From positions 1-11,924 of the forward strand of contig JAJUFY010000039.1 in the NCBI GenBank assembly GCA_029263635.1: a DNA stretch of 11,924 nt. The letters are read 5' to 3'. Position 1 is the stretch's first letter; every line of letters starts with the position of its first letter. Positions 1 through 7,271 of this stretch are shown here, one piece after another. This DNA comes from Ectothiorhodospiraceae bacterium (lineage in GTDB: Bacteria; Pseudomonadota; Gammaproteobacteria; Nitrococcales; AK92). Under the pieces are notes generated by a model. The model saw only the letters and a program-made list of their open reading frames with translations. It was not told the DNA's origin and did no database searches. Made by a program: the position numbers and the translations under genes.

Positions 1-2368
1 CTATCTGGCCTTTCCGGCGTTCCGGCGGTCGCCGCGCGACAGGGTGCCGCTGACCGACCTCGCTCTCGGGCTGGCGGCGGCTGCCAGCGCCGCCTACCTG
101 TTCATTGCCTACGAGCAGCTGGCGCAGAGGCCCGGCAGCCTGACCGGCACGGATCTGCTCGTTGCCTGCGTCGGCATTCCGTTGCTGCTGGAGGCAACCC
201 GCCGGGCGCTGGGGCCGCCGTTGGCCGTCATCGCCCTGATATTCCTGGTCTACAGCGTCGCCGGCCCCTGGATGCCGGGTATGCTGGCGCATCGCGGGGT
301 CAGCCTCCATGCGCTCGCCAACCACCAGTGGATCACCACCGAAGGCGTGTTCGGCATCGCCCTGGGCGTGTCCACCAGCTTCGTGTTCCTGTTCGTGCTG
401 TTCGGTGCGCTGCTGGAGCGCGCCGGCGCCGGCCACTATTTCATCCAGCTCGCTTTCAGCCTGCTCGGGCACCTGCGTGGCGGCCCGGCCAAGGCGGCGG
501 TGGTGGCCTCCGGCATGACGGGACTGATCTCCGGCTCCTCCATTGCCAATACCGTGACCACCGGGACCTTCACCATCCCGATGATGAAGCGCACCGGCTT
601 TACCGCCGAGCGGGCCGGGGCCGTGGAAGTGGCGGCCTCGGTCAATGGCCAGATCATGCCGCCGGTGATGGGGGCTGCCGCCTTCCTGATGGTGGAGTAC
701 GTCGGGATTCCGTACGTGGAGGTCATCAAGCACGCCTTCCTGCCGGCGCTGATCTCCTACATTGCGCTGTTCTATATCGTGCATCTGGAAGCGCTCAAGC
801 TCGGCCTGAAGCCGCTGCCACGGGCAGCCAGGCCATGGCTGCAGCGCTTGCTGGGACTTGCCTTCGGGGTCGCGCTGATCTCGGGGCTGTCGCTGGCGGT
901 GTACTACGGGCTCGGCTGGCTCAAGCCGGCGCTGGGCGATGCCGCGATCTGGGTCATCGGGGCGCTGCTGGTCCTGGTTTACCTCGGGCTGCTCAAGGTC
1001 GCCGCCAGCAACCCGCCCTTGCCGCCTGACGACCCCCACGCACCGATAGAGACGCTGCCGCAGGCGAGGCCGGTGCTGCTCTCGGGCCTGCACTTCCTGT
1101 TGCCGGTGGTGGTGCTGGTGTGGTGCCTGATGGTGGAACGGCTGTCGCCGGGCCTGTCGGCATTCTGGGGCTCGGTGATGCTGATCGTCATCCTGCTCAC
1201 CCAGCGGCCGCTGCTGTCCTGGATGCGCGGCGATGGTGGCCGCACCCACGGCGGTTTTGTCGACGGACTGGTGGATCTGCGCGAGGGACTGGTTGCCGGC
1301 GCCCGTAACATGATCGGCATCGGCATCGCCACCGCCTCGGCCGGCATCATCGTCGGCGCCGTGTCGCAGACTGGTGTCGGCCTGGTGCTGGCCGACCTGG
1401 TCGAATTCCTCTCGCTCGGCAATCTGCTGCTGATGCTGCTGCTCACCGCGCTGCTCAGCCTGATTCTCGGCATGGGCCTGCCGACCACGGCCAACTACAT
1501 CGTGGTCTCCAGTCTGCTGGCGCCGGTGGTGGTGGCGCTAGGGCAGCAGAACGGGCTGCTGGTGCCGATGATCGCCGTGCACCTGTTCGTGTTCTATTTC
1601 GGCATCATGGCCGACGTCACGCCGCCGGTGGGGCTGGCCTCCTTCGCCGCCGCCGCCGTTTCCAAGGGAGACCCGATCAAGACCGGCCTGACCGCCTTTT
1701 ACTACAGCCTGCGTACCGCCGCGCTGCCGTTCATGTTCATCTTCAACACCGATCTGCTGCTGATCGACGTAGGCTTCTGGCATGGCGTAGTGATCTTCGC
1801 AGTGGCGGTCGTTGCCATGCTTATCTTCGCGGCCGGCACCCAAGGCTATTTCCTGGTGCGCAGCCGCTGGTACGAGAGCCTGCTATTGCTGGTGGTGGCG
1901 TTCACGCTGTTCCGGCCGGGGTTCTGGATGGACCTGCTGCACGACCCGTATCAGGACATTCCTCCGGCGCAGCTCGCCCAGGCATTGGAGTCGGTCGGCG
2001 AGGACAGCCAGCTGCGGCTGCACGTGCGCGGCGAGGACGCGGTGGGCGATCCGCGCGAGTTCCACGTGCTGTTGCCGATACCTGCCGGCGAATCCGGTGT
2101 GGACAAGCTGGAGCAGCTCGGCCTGCTGCTGTACGAGGATGACGGCAAGGTGCTGATCGACAGCGTCGCCTTCGGCAGCCCGGCCGCCGATGCCGGCCTG
2201 GACTTCGATCAGGAGATCCTCGCGGTGCGTGCCCCCACCGATCGCTGGCCCAAGGAATGGATGTGGATTCCTGGCCTGCTGCTGCTGGGGCTGGTGGTGT
2301 GGCTGCAGCGGCGCCGTCAGCGCCCGGTAAGCGCCTCTTCGGCGCTTCTGAATCCGCCCACCAGGTAG
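1..2368 (+). CDS. TRAP transporter fused permease (4TM/12TM type) with C-terminal PDZ-like extension, 5'-truncated
   Basis: This is the membrane part of a TRAP (ion-gradient driven, binding-protein dependent) importer with the small and large permease subunits fused. The reading frame is open from base 2, and the residues before the GTG at 44 (YLAFPAFRRSPRDR) match the loop that normally precedes this point in the family. The gene therefore starts outside the window and the GTG is internal. Counting from that GTG, the TRAP signature GMGLPTT is at 476-482, a second conserved block (GSSIANT, then NGQIMPP) is at 164-206, and many hydrophobic helices are visible. After the core, residues about 629-738 are soluble and include a PDZ-like stretch (VLIDSVAFGSPAADAGL, about 703-719). 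A last helix (about 740-756) and an RRRQR tail follow, as in permeases of the DUF3394 type. Fused permeases of this kind usually work with a TAXI-type binding protein, which is not in the window. The substrate is unknown. The 3' end overlaps the convergent ABC permease gene by 52 nt. Confidence 0.93.
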   Translation, partial: YLAFPAFRRSPRDRVPLTDLALGLAAAASAAYLFIAYEQLAQRPGSLTGTDLLVACVGIPLLLEATRRALGPPLAVIALIFLVYSVAGPWMPGMLAHRGVSLHALANHQWITTEGVFGIALGVSTSFVFLFVLFGALLERAGAGHYFIQLAFSLLGHLRGGPAKAAVVASGMTGLISGSSIANTVTTGTFTIPMMKRTGFTAERAGAVEVAASVNGQIMPPVMGAAAFLMVEYVGIPYVEVIKHAFLPALISYIALFYIVHLEALKLGLKPLPRAARPWLQRLLGLAFGVALISGLSLAVYYGLGWLKPALGDAAIWVIGALLVLVYLGLLKVAASNPPLPPDDPHAPIETLPQARPVLLSGLHFLLPVVVLVWCLMVERLSPGLSAFWGSVMLIVILLTQRPLLSWMRGDGGRTHGGFVDGLVDLREGLVAGARNMIGIGIATASAGIIVGAVSQTGVGLVLADLVEFLSLGNLLLMLLLTALLSLILGMGLPTTANYIVVSSLLAPVVVALGQQNGLLVPMIAVHLFVFYFGIMADVTPPVGLASFAAAAVSKGDPIKTGLTAFYYSLRTAALPFMFIFNTDLLLIDVGFWHGVVIFAVAVVAMLIFAAGTQGYFLVRSRWYESLLLLVVAFTLFRPGFWMDLLHDPYQDIPPAQLAQALESVGEDSQLRLHVRGEDAVGDPREFHVLLPIPAGESGVDKLEQLGLLLYEDDGKVLIDSVAFGSPAADAGLDFDQEILAVRAPTDRWPKEWMWIPGLLLLGLVVWLQRRRQRPVSASSALLNPPTR

Positions 2369-3165
2369 TTGAAGAACAGCCCGTAAGCGATCGCCAGGGG
2401 GATGGCCACCACCAGAGTGGCGGCCATCAGCTCGGACCAGTAGAACACGTCTCCGCGGATCAGCTCGGTCGGCACCCCGGCGGTGACGGTGCGCTGTGAC
2501 GAGGCGGTGATGAAGGTTGCCGCGTAGATGTAGTTGCCCAGCGACAGCGAGAAGGCGAACACCATGCAGGCGCCGATGCCCGGCCACACCTGCGGCAGGA
2601 CGACCTTGCGGAAGGCGCCGAAATAGCCGCAGCCGTCCAGCAGCGCCGCCTCGTCCTGCACGCGCGGGATGGCGCGGAAGAAGCCGAGCAACAGCCAGGT
2701 GCAGAACGGGATGGTGATGGTGGGCAGCACCACCACCAGCGACCAGATGGTATTGGCGAGTCCCAGCCAGACCACGATGCGGTACATCGGGATGAACAGC
2801 AGGCTGGGCGGGATCAGGTACACCAGGAAGATCGCCATGCCCGAACGCTCGCCCCAGCCGCCGGTGAGCCGTGCCAGCGCGTAGGCGGCCGGTACCGACA
2901 ACAGCACCGTGATCGCGACCACGCAGACGCCGACGATGGCGGAGTTCTTGAGGAAGACCGGGAAATTGGTGTTCTTGAACAGGATCACCAGGTGATCCAG
3001 GGTCGGCGGGTCGTTGAACAGGAACGGGTTGGGCCCGAACACGTACAGGTCCGTGCTGGCTTTGAAGACGGTGATCAGGGCCCACAGCACCGGGATGATG
3101 GCGAACAGCCCGAGCAGGCCGATACCGAGGAAGAAGCCCACGCGGCGCAGTATCCGTCCGCTCAT
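2317..3165 (-). CDS. Carbohydrate ABC transporter permease, MalG family (CUT1)
   Basis: This 282-residue inner-membrane subunit of a binding-protein-dependent ABC importer has the usual MalG-family length. About six hydrophobic helices are visible, the first at about residues 10-34. The cytoplasmic EAA loop that docks on the ATPase reads DEAALLDGCGYFGAFRKVVLP (about 171-191), with the invariant glycine at 178 and LP at 190-191. The start is well supported: GGAGG at 3173-3177 (minus strand) sits 7 nt before the ATG. The start lies only 2 nt after the stop of the upstream MalF-type gene, so the two are translationally coupled and the products form a heterodimer. It is the last gene of the operon, and its final 52 nt are antisense to the TRAP permease gene. 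The substrate is not identifiable from the permease. Confidence 0.95.
   Translation of the reverse strand: MSGRILRRVGFFLGIGLLGLFAIIPVLWALITVFKASTDLYVFGPNPFLFNDPPTLDHLVILFKNTNFPVFLKNSAIVGVCVVAITVLLSVPAAYALARLTGGWGERSGMAIFLVYLIPPSLLFIPMYRIVVWLGLANTIWSLVVVLPTITIPFCTWLLLGFFRAIPRVQDEAALLDGCGYFGAFRKVVLPQVWPGIGACMVFAFSLSLGNYIYAATFITASSQRTVTAGVPTELIRGDVFYWSELMAATLVVAIPLAIAYGLFFNYLVGGFRSAEEALTGR
2329..2347. terminator. Possible bidirectional terminator hairpin inside the convergent overlap
   Basis: A perfect 7-bp stem (AAGCGCC pairing with GGCGCTT) with a 5-nt loop (TCTTC) lies within the last codons of both the TRAP gene and the opposing ABC permease gene. Its AA and TT ends give short U stretches in either direction, but no long U tract follows. 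It may stop transcription from both sides, or it may only be coding sequence that happens to fold. Confidence 0.3.
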
Positions 3166-3167
3166 GG

Positions 3168-4139
3168 TCAGGCCTCCGGTGAACGGTAGGCGGCCCGCAG
3201 CGCCAGCACCGCTGCCACCAGCAGGAATGGGAACAGGAACAGCGCGATGGCGGCGCCCTGTCCGAGGCTGCCGCTCTGGATGCCCTTCAGGTAGGCCCAG
3301 TAGGGCAGCACCTGGGTCGCATGGCCCGGCGCGCCGCGGGTGAGAATCTCCACCATGCCCATCTCGCCGATGATCAGCAGGCTGGTGAACAGGATCGCCA
3401 CGATCAGCATCGGCCGCAGCGCCGGAATGGTGATCCGGAACAGGATCCGGAAGAAGCCGGCACCGTCGATGCGGGCCTGCTGGAAGCGCTCCTCGGGAAT
3501 CGACAGCCGGGCGGCCAGCACGATGATGGTGGCCAGTGGCAGCATGCGCCAGACGTCAGCGACCACCAGCGAGGCGATTCCCAGCCAGGGCCGGCCCAGA
3601 TAGTACAGGTGGCTGAACGGCCCGAGCGGGCTGCCCGGGCCGAGCAGGCCCAGCTGCACCAGTACCCAGTCCACCGGGCTGAACTGCGAATCGAGCAGCC
3701 ACAGCCAGGCGATGGCAGCCAGCGATACCGGCATGGCCCAGGGCAGGATGAACAGCACCTGGAACAGGCGCTTGCCGCGAAAGCTGTAGACCAGCAGCTC
3801 GCTGGCCGCGGTCGCCAGGACCAGCAGCAGGCCGATCGAGGCGGCAGTGATCAGCAGGCTGTTGCGCAGCGCGATCCAGAAGGCGTCCTGCCGCATCACC
3901 GCAGCGAAGTTCGCGAGGCCGACGTAGCGGTCGAGGCTGGGATCGCCGATGGTGGCGTCGCTGAGGCTCAAAGCGATGGCGAGGATGAACGGAAAGCCGA
4001 CGAAGGCGATGATGTAGAGCACCGCCGGGCCGAGCATCAGCCACACCAGCACCTGCGGCCGGTCCAGAGCCCGGCCCAGGCGCGCCAGCAGGCCTTCCTC
4101 GCGAGCATGTTCCACGGGAGCGATGGTGCTGCTGTTCAT
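3168..4139 (-). CDS. Carbohydrate ABC transporter permease, MalF family (CUT1)
   Basis: This 323-residue inner-membrane subunit partners the MalG-type protein encoded just downstream. It opens with a hydrophilic tail of about 27 residues, then a helix at about 30-58, with about six helices in all. The EAA-type loop is QQARIDGAGFFRILFRITIP (about 220-239). Gln replaces the usual Glu, but the conserved glycine (226) and the IP pair are kept. The open frame runs much further upstream to 5270, but that extension is a shadow of the ATPase gene. The ATG at 4139 is chosen because it forms a 4-nt ATGA overlap with the ATPase stop codon and gives the normal family length. The ribosome site before it is only G-rich (GTGGGGG), so translation probably relies on coupling to the upstream gene. 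Confidence 0.93.
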   Translation of the reverse strand: MNSSTIAPVEHAREEGLLARLGRALDRPQVLVWLMLGPAVLYIIAFVGFPFILAIALSLSDATIGDPSLDRYVGLANFAAVMRQDAFWIALRNSLLITAASIGLLLVLATAASELLVYSFRGKRLFQVLFILPWAMPVSLAAIAWLWLLDSQFSPVDWVLVQLGLLGPGSPLGPFSHLYYLGRPWLGIASLVVADVWRMLPLATIIVLAARLSIPEERFQQARIDGAGFFRILFRITIPALRPMLIVAILFTSLLIIGEMGMVEILTRGAPGHATQVLPYWAYLKGIQSGSLGQGAAIALFLFPFLLVAAVLALRAAYRSPEA

Positions 4140-5194
4140 GCCACGGCCCCCACGGCTGCCGGCTTGCGCTTGCCGGTGTTGCGGTCGAACCAGCGCACGT
4201 CCTGGTGGGTGCCAACGAAGCGGCAGCGGTCGCCGGTGGAGAAGGGCGGCTCGGTGCCCGCCGGCAGCCGCGCGATCACCTGCTGCGGCTCGCCTTGCTC
4301 CGGCAGGCCGCTGTGCACCGTGCCGTACGCCAGCCATTCCGAGCCCAGGTATTCGAGCTGGTTGACCGTCACCTCCAGGTCCAGCGCGTAGTCGCCGGCC
4401 GCTGAAGCAGTACTCGCCAGCCGCAGGTGTTCGGGCCGCAGGCCGGCGATGGTGTCGTCGTCGATCGGCAGCAGATTCATCGGCGGCGTGCCGACGAAGC
4501 CGGCCACGAACAGATCGGCCGGATCCATGTACAGTTCGCGCGGAGTGCCGACCTGGTGCAGGCGACCCTGGTTGATCACCGCGATGCGATCGGCCAGGCC
4601 CAGTGCCTCGATCTGGTCGTGGGTGACGTAGAGCATGGTGATGCCGGTGCGGTCGTGCAGCTCCCGCAGCTCCGCCCGGGCCTGGCTGCGGATCTTGGCG
4701 TCGAGCGAGGACAGCGGCTCGTCGAACACGAACAGCTCCGGGTCCCGCACCAGTGCGCGGGCCAGCGCCACCTTCTGCTGCTGGCCGCCGGACAGGCGGG
4801 TAGGGCGGCGGTCCAGCAGGTCCTCGATGCCGAGCATGCGGGAGACTTGATCGAGCTTGGGTTGGCGCAGCGGTTTGGGTACCTTGCGCGCCACCAGCGG
4901 GAACAGGATATTGTCGCGCACGCTCATGTGCGGGTAGAGCGCAAACGACTGGAACACCATGGCGACGTTGCGGTCCTTCGGCGGGATGCCCAGCACCGAT
5001 TTGCCGTCGATCAGGATGTCGCCCGAGGTCGGCATCTCCAGTCCCGCCACCAGGCGCATGATGGTGCTCTTGCCGGAGCCGGACGGCCCGAGAATGGCGA
5101 GCAGTTCGCCTTCGCCGGAGGTCAGGTTCACTCCGTCGACGGCATGGATGCGGCCGTAGCGCTTGCTCAGCGCGCGCAGGGTCAGCACGGACAT
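4136..5194 (-). CDS. Carbohydrate ABC transporter ATP-binding protein, MalK/UgpC family
   Basis: This 352-residue cytoplasmic ATPase powers the importer as a homodimer under the two permeases. All nucleotide-binding motifs are intact: Walker A GPSGSGKST (36-44), Q-loop VFQSFALYPHM (80-90), ABC signature LSGGQQQ (134-140), Walker B LFVFDEP (154-160), D-loop SSLD (162-165) and switch histidine in YVTHD (189-193). The segment after about residue 235 corresponds to the C-terminal regulatory OB-fold (TOBE) domain of the MalK class, with the typical PMNLLP and GLRPEHL stretches. The start is supported by a purine-rich ribosome site (GAGAGGGAT) about 6 nt upstream. The gene follows the binding-protein gene after 107 nt containing a hairpin and overlaps the MalF-type gene by 4 nt. 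MalK relatives can energise several importers, so its substrate range may be wider than this operon. Confidence 0.96.
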   Translation of the reverse strand: MSVLTLRALSKRYGRIHAVDGVNLTSGEGELLAILGPSGSGKSTIMRLVAGLEMPTSGDILIDGKSVLGIPPKDRNVAMVFQSFALYPHMSVRDNILFPLVARKVPKPLRQPKLDQVSRMLGIEDLLDRRPTRLSGGQQQKVALARALVRDPELFVFDEPLSSLDAKIRSQARAELRELHDRTGITMLYVTHDQIEALGLADRIAVINQGRLHQVGTPRELYMDPADLFVAGFVGTPPMNLLPIDDDTIAGLRPEHLRLASTASAAGDYALDLEVTVNQLEYLGSEWLAYGTVHSGLPEQGEPQQVIARLPAGTEPPFSTGDRCRFVGTHQDVRWFDRNTGKRKPAAVGAVA

Positions 5195-5225
5195 GTCGAG
5201 ATCCCTCTCTGTGCTGGCAGAGGTG

Positions 5226-5253
5226 GCAGGCGGGATGCCAAGAACCCGCCTGC
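5226..5253 (-). promoter_or_regulatory. Intercistronic hairpin between the binding-protein and ATPase genes
   Basis: A perfect 9-bp inverted repeat (GCAGGCGGG and its complement at 5226-5234 and 5245-5253) surrounds a 10-nt loop. It lies in the 107-nt gap after the binding-protein stop codon. No run of T follows in the direction of transcription, so it looks less like a full terminator than like an mRNA 3'-stabilising or partial-termination element. In binding-protein operons such elements keep the periplasmic protein more abundant than the membrane parts. That role is inferred here. Confidence 0.6.
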
Positions 5254-5301
5254 ATCCATCGCGTTTGCAAGAAACCGGGCTATGCCGGCTCCTTGCCGTG
5301 G

Positions 5302-6738
5302 CTAGTCGCTGCCGCCGACGAAGCCACGCTTACGCCACTTGGCGAAGATGGCGCGGATCTGCTTGTCGGCATCGCGCACCGCCTGCTCCGGTGTCTTCGT
5401 GCCCCGCGCCACATCCGCCATCATGGTGGTGAGGACGTGGGTTTGATAGACCTCGCCGATCGCCGGATTGGCGTAGCCCGGATAGCCCAGCCAGACGGTC
5501 CAGTCTTCGGCCGTCTTAAAGATGGCGAGCTTGTCCGCCGGTTCCGATCCCCAGGGGTCCTTGTCCAGCCAGCCGCCATCCTGGAACAGCTGCGGCACCT
5601 GCTTGGGGAAGGCCGGGAAGTTGTAGAACTTGCTGTAGTAGCTGGCGCTGCTGTAGTTGGTACTGAGATCGAGCAGGAAGTTCTTGGCGGCGGTGATCTT
5701 GTTCTGGTCCTTGACGTAGGCCGGCATGACGTAAATGAACCACACGTGCGACGGCATCCGCGCCTCGCCGCCAGGGCCCTTCAGGCCCGGCCGGAAGCCG
5801 GTGTCGTTGGCAATCTGGCTGCCGATGTCCTGGGCGCTGCGGAAGAACGAGATCGAGTTCTGGATGTACGAGGCCTGGCCGGCGATGTAGGTCTGGTTGT
5901 TGGAGGCCGGGTTCCAGGCAAACACCTGCGGCGTCATGGCGCTGTCGAAGAGCTTCTTCTGGTAGCGGACCGCGGCCAGGGTCTCGGGCGAGTCGAAGAC
6001 GACATTGCCGTCTTCGTCTTGGATGGATCCACCGAACGACCAGATCAGCGCCCGCGCGTAGAATTCCGAGTCGAGTTCCGGCGACAGACCCACTGCTACC
6101 GGCAGCCCGGTCTTCTGGAAGATCTTGGCGCCCCCGTCGAGTAGATCGTCGTAGGTTTCCGGGCCGTTCGGGTAGCCGGCCTGCTGCCACAGATCGGTGC
6201 GGTAGACGCCCGGATCGGGCACCCAGCCGTGGCAGTAGCCGTACCACATTTCCTTGGTCGGCAGGTAGCTGGAGTGGCGGCAGGTTTCGGCGATTTTGCC
6301 GAAAGTGGCCTCGGCCGCGGCATTCACGTCATCCAGCGGCTGCAGGCCCTCGATGAAGGCCGACGGTGCCGCATTCATCTCCACCAGGGTCGGACCGTCC
6401 CCGGCGGAGATGGAAGCCGCCAGGCTGGCCGGCAGGTCGCTCAGATTAATGTGATTGACGGTGACCTTGACGTTATGTGCTTTTCCCCATTCCTGGGCGT
6501 ATTCGGCGAACCACTCGTCGTACTTCGGGACGAAATGGCTCCATTGGGTAATGGAGATGGAGGTGCCGTCGGGATACTTCTCGGGAAACCGCATCTCGCC
6601 GTAGCTGGTGCGGAACTCGATATCTGCGGGCTTGAGCTCCTGGCCCTGGGCGGCCGCAGGGCCGGCGATGAGGACTGTTAGGGTGGCGGCCGACATCCAT
6701 GCCAGCCGACGCACGTTCCTTGTGATCCAGTGTGACAT
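5302..6738 (-). CDS. Periplasmic substrate-binding protein of the carbohydrate ABC importer (family 1 SBP)
   Basis: This 478-residue protein captures the substrate in the periplasm and delivers it to the MalF/MalG-type permeases. A Sec signal peptide is clear: basic start (RNVRR), hydrophobic core (about 12-27), and a likely cut after AAA at 28-30. There is no lipobox cysteine, so it should be soluble. The body resembles family 1 carbohydrate-binding proteins: SITQWSHF near the N-terminus, a GLQPLDD segment (131-137), many exposed-type tryptophans (66, 165, 172, 275, 333, 390), and the C-terminal pattern TKTPEQAVRDADKQI. It has only two cysteines, 153 and 169, which could form a disulfide. 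It is somewhat longer than typical members of about 400-440 residues. A good ribosome site (AAGGAAGGGA) precedes the ATG. It is the first gene of the operon. A sugar, polyol or glycoside is plausible, but the substrate cannot be named. Confidence 0.92.
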   Translation of the reverse strand: MSHWITRNVRRLAWMSAATLTVLIAGPAAAQGQELKPADIEFRTSYGEMRFPEKYPDGTSISITQWSHFVPKYDEWFAEYAQEWGKAHNVKVTVNHINLSDLPASLAASISAGDGPTLVEMNAAPSAFIEGLQPLDDVNAAAEATFGKIAETCRHSSYLPTKEMWYGYCHGWVPDPGVYRTDLWQQAGYPNGPETYDDLLDGGAKIFQKTGLPVAVGLSPELDSEFYARALIWSFGGSIQDEDGNVVFDSPETLAAVRYQKKLFDSAMTPQVFAWNPASNNQTYIAGQASYIQNSISFFRSAQDIGSQIANDTGFRPGLKGPGGEARMPSHVWFIYVMPAYVKDQNKITAAKNFLLDLSTNYSSASYYSKFYNFPAFPKQVPQLFQDGGWLDKDPWGSEPADKLAIFKTAEDWTVWLGYPGYANPAIGEVYQTHVLTTMMADVARGTKTPEQAVRDADKQIRAIFAKWRKRGFVGGSD

Positions 6739-6775
6739 GGCGATTCCCTTCCTTTCACATCCTGGTGTTCCTCAT

Positions 6776-6804
6776 CAATTTGTTCCACTAAATCGGAGAG
6801 TCAA
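6776..6804 (-). promoter_or_regulatory. Weak promoter candidate for the ABC importer operon
   Basis: Reading the minus strand, TTGACT (6804 to 6799) matches a sigma-70 -35 box in five of six bases and lies about 60 nt before the binding-protein ATG in an AT-rich patch. The -10 region at the expected distance (around AAATTG, 6781 to 6776) is poor, so an activator or a different start site is possible. Confidence 0.3.
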
Positions 6805-6810
6805 GTAGGC

Positions 6811-6833
6811 CGAGAAAATAACGAGTAAAATAA
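6811..6833. repeat. Tandem direct repeat upstream of the ABC operon
   Basis: Two adjacent copies of an A-rich unit, CGAGAAAATAA (6811-6821) and CGAGTAAAATAA (6822-6833), differ by one inserted T. They lie 73-95 nt upstream of the binding-protein start, just beyond the -35 candidate, a usual position for an activator with tandem sites. The regulator is not known. Confidence 0.5.
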
Positions 6834-6854
6834 TCTCTTAACTCCGGTCAGACG

Positions 6855-6868
6855 CGCTCCCGGGAGCG
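6855..6868. promoter_or_regulatory. Perfect 14-bp palindrome, possible operator
   Basis: CGCTCCCGGGAGCG is a perfect inverted repeat 117 nt upstream of the binding-protein gene, directly beside the AT-rich patch. A palindrome this long fits a dimeric regulator such as a LacI- or TetR-type protein, but no regulator gene is near. GC-rich DNA makes chance palindromes more common. Confidence 0.35.
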
Positions 6869-7212
6869 GTCAAGCCGGAATCGGAATCGGCCCCGAACCA
6901 GGCTGCGTTGCGATTTTTTTCAGCGGTATCTCCGCGGCTGAAACTCGCCTGCCGGGCAGCCGATGCGGGTTAAGGGCCTTCAGCAAGCCGCAGGTTCCTG
7001 CGCGGTGTCGCGGTTGCTTGGGCTCACCAGTCCGCGCAGCGCCTCCGGCCCAGCGCGTGTCCCAGGCAATGCGGACGTGCAGAGATGGGTTAGGGGTACG
7101 GAGTGCCGCGGCAGGGCGACATTGTTCTGTCAGCAGCGGAAGCCGGGGCGATTGGGCGCCGATGCGACTTCGCCATGGCCTTGGCTGAGCAACCCTGGTA
7201 CCGGCAAGCGAA

Positions 7213-7239
7213 TGCCGGCCCGCTTGGTGCGGGCCGGCA
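7213..7239 (-). terminator. Strong hairpin, probable ilvE terminator
   Basis: A perfect 11-bp GC-rich stem (TGCCGGCCCGC with its complement) closes a 5-nt loop, 33-59 nt past the ilvE stop. In the direction of ilvE transcription it is followed by TTCGCTT, a weak but T-containing tail. It is the best candidate for the end of the ilvE transcript. Confidence 0.6.
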
Positions 7240-7242
7240 GGT

Positions 7243-7266
7243 GCGGACCAGGGTCTGCTGGTCCGC
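7243..7266 (-). terminator. Second hairpin directly behind ilvE
   Basis: A perfect 9-bp stem (GCGGACCAG with CTGGTCCGC) with a 6-nt loop starts 6 nt after the ilvE stop and stands 3 nt before the 11-bp hairpin at 7213-7239. It lacks its own T tract. The pair may act together in termination or in protecting the 3' end of the mRNA. Confidence 0.45.
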
Positions 7267-7271
7267 TGCGA

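Larger units (their letters stand above)
6739..7271. other. 533-nt intergenic region between the ABC operon and ilvE
   Basis: No convincing gene is seen here. The open plus-strand frame entering ilvE from 6963 has no recognisable protein and no ribosome site, and it continues as an antisense shadow of ilvE. The left part (about 6740-6850) is clearly richer in A and T than the surroundings and should hold the ABC operon's promoter. The middle (about 6870-7190) shows no recognised RNA family. The right end carries two hairpins behind ilvE, listed separately. Confidence 0.6.

Noticed and set aside
1883..3085. 400-codon minus-strand frame across the TRAP/ABC junction
   Set aside because: It is out of frame with both real genes and its translation has no recognisable domain.
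3321..4391. 356-codon plus-strand frame antisense to the MalF-type permease
   Set aside because: Gln/Ala/Arg-rich composition typical of the complement of membrane-protein codons, with no domain and no ribosome site.
3168..5270. 700-codon minus-strand frame that looks like a fusion ending in the MalF-type permease
   Set aside because: Its first part is an out-of-frame shadow of the ATPase gene. The real permease starts at 4139 with an ATGA overlap.
6914..6943. Poly-T run and inverted repeat TTTCAGC/GCTGAAA resembling a terminator
   Set aside because: The T run precedes the stem on the plus strand and becomes an A run after it on the minus strand, so it is in the wrong place for intrinsic termination in either direction.
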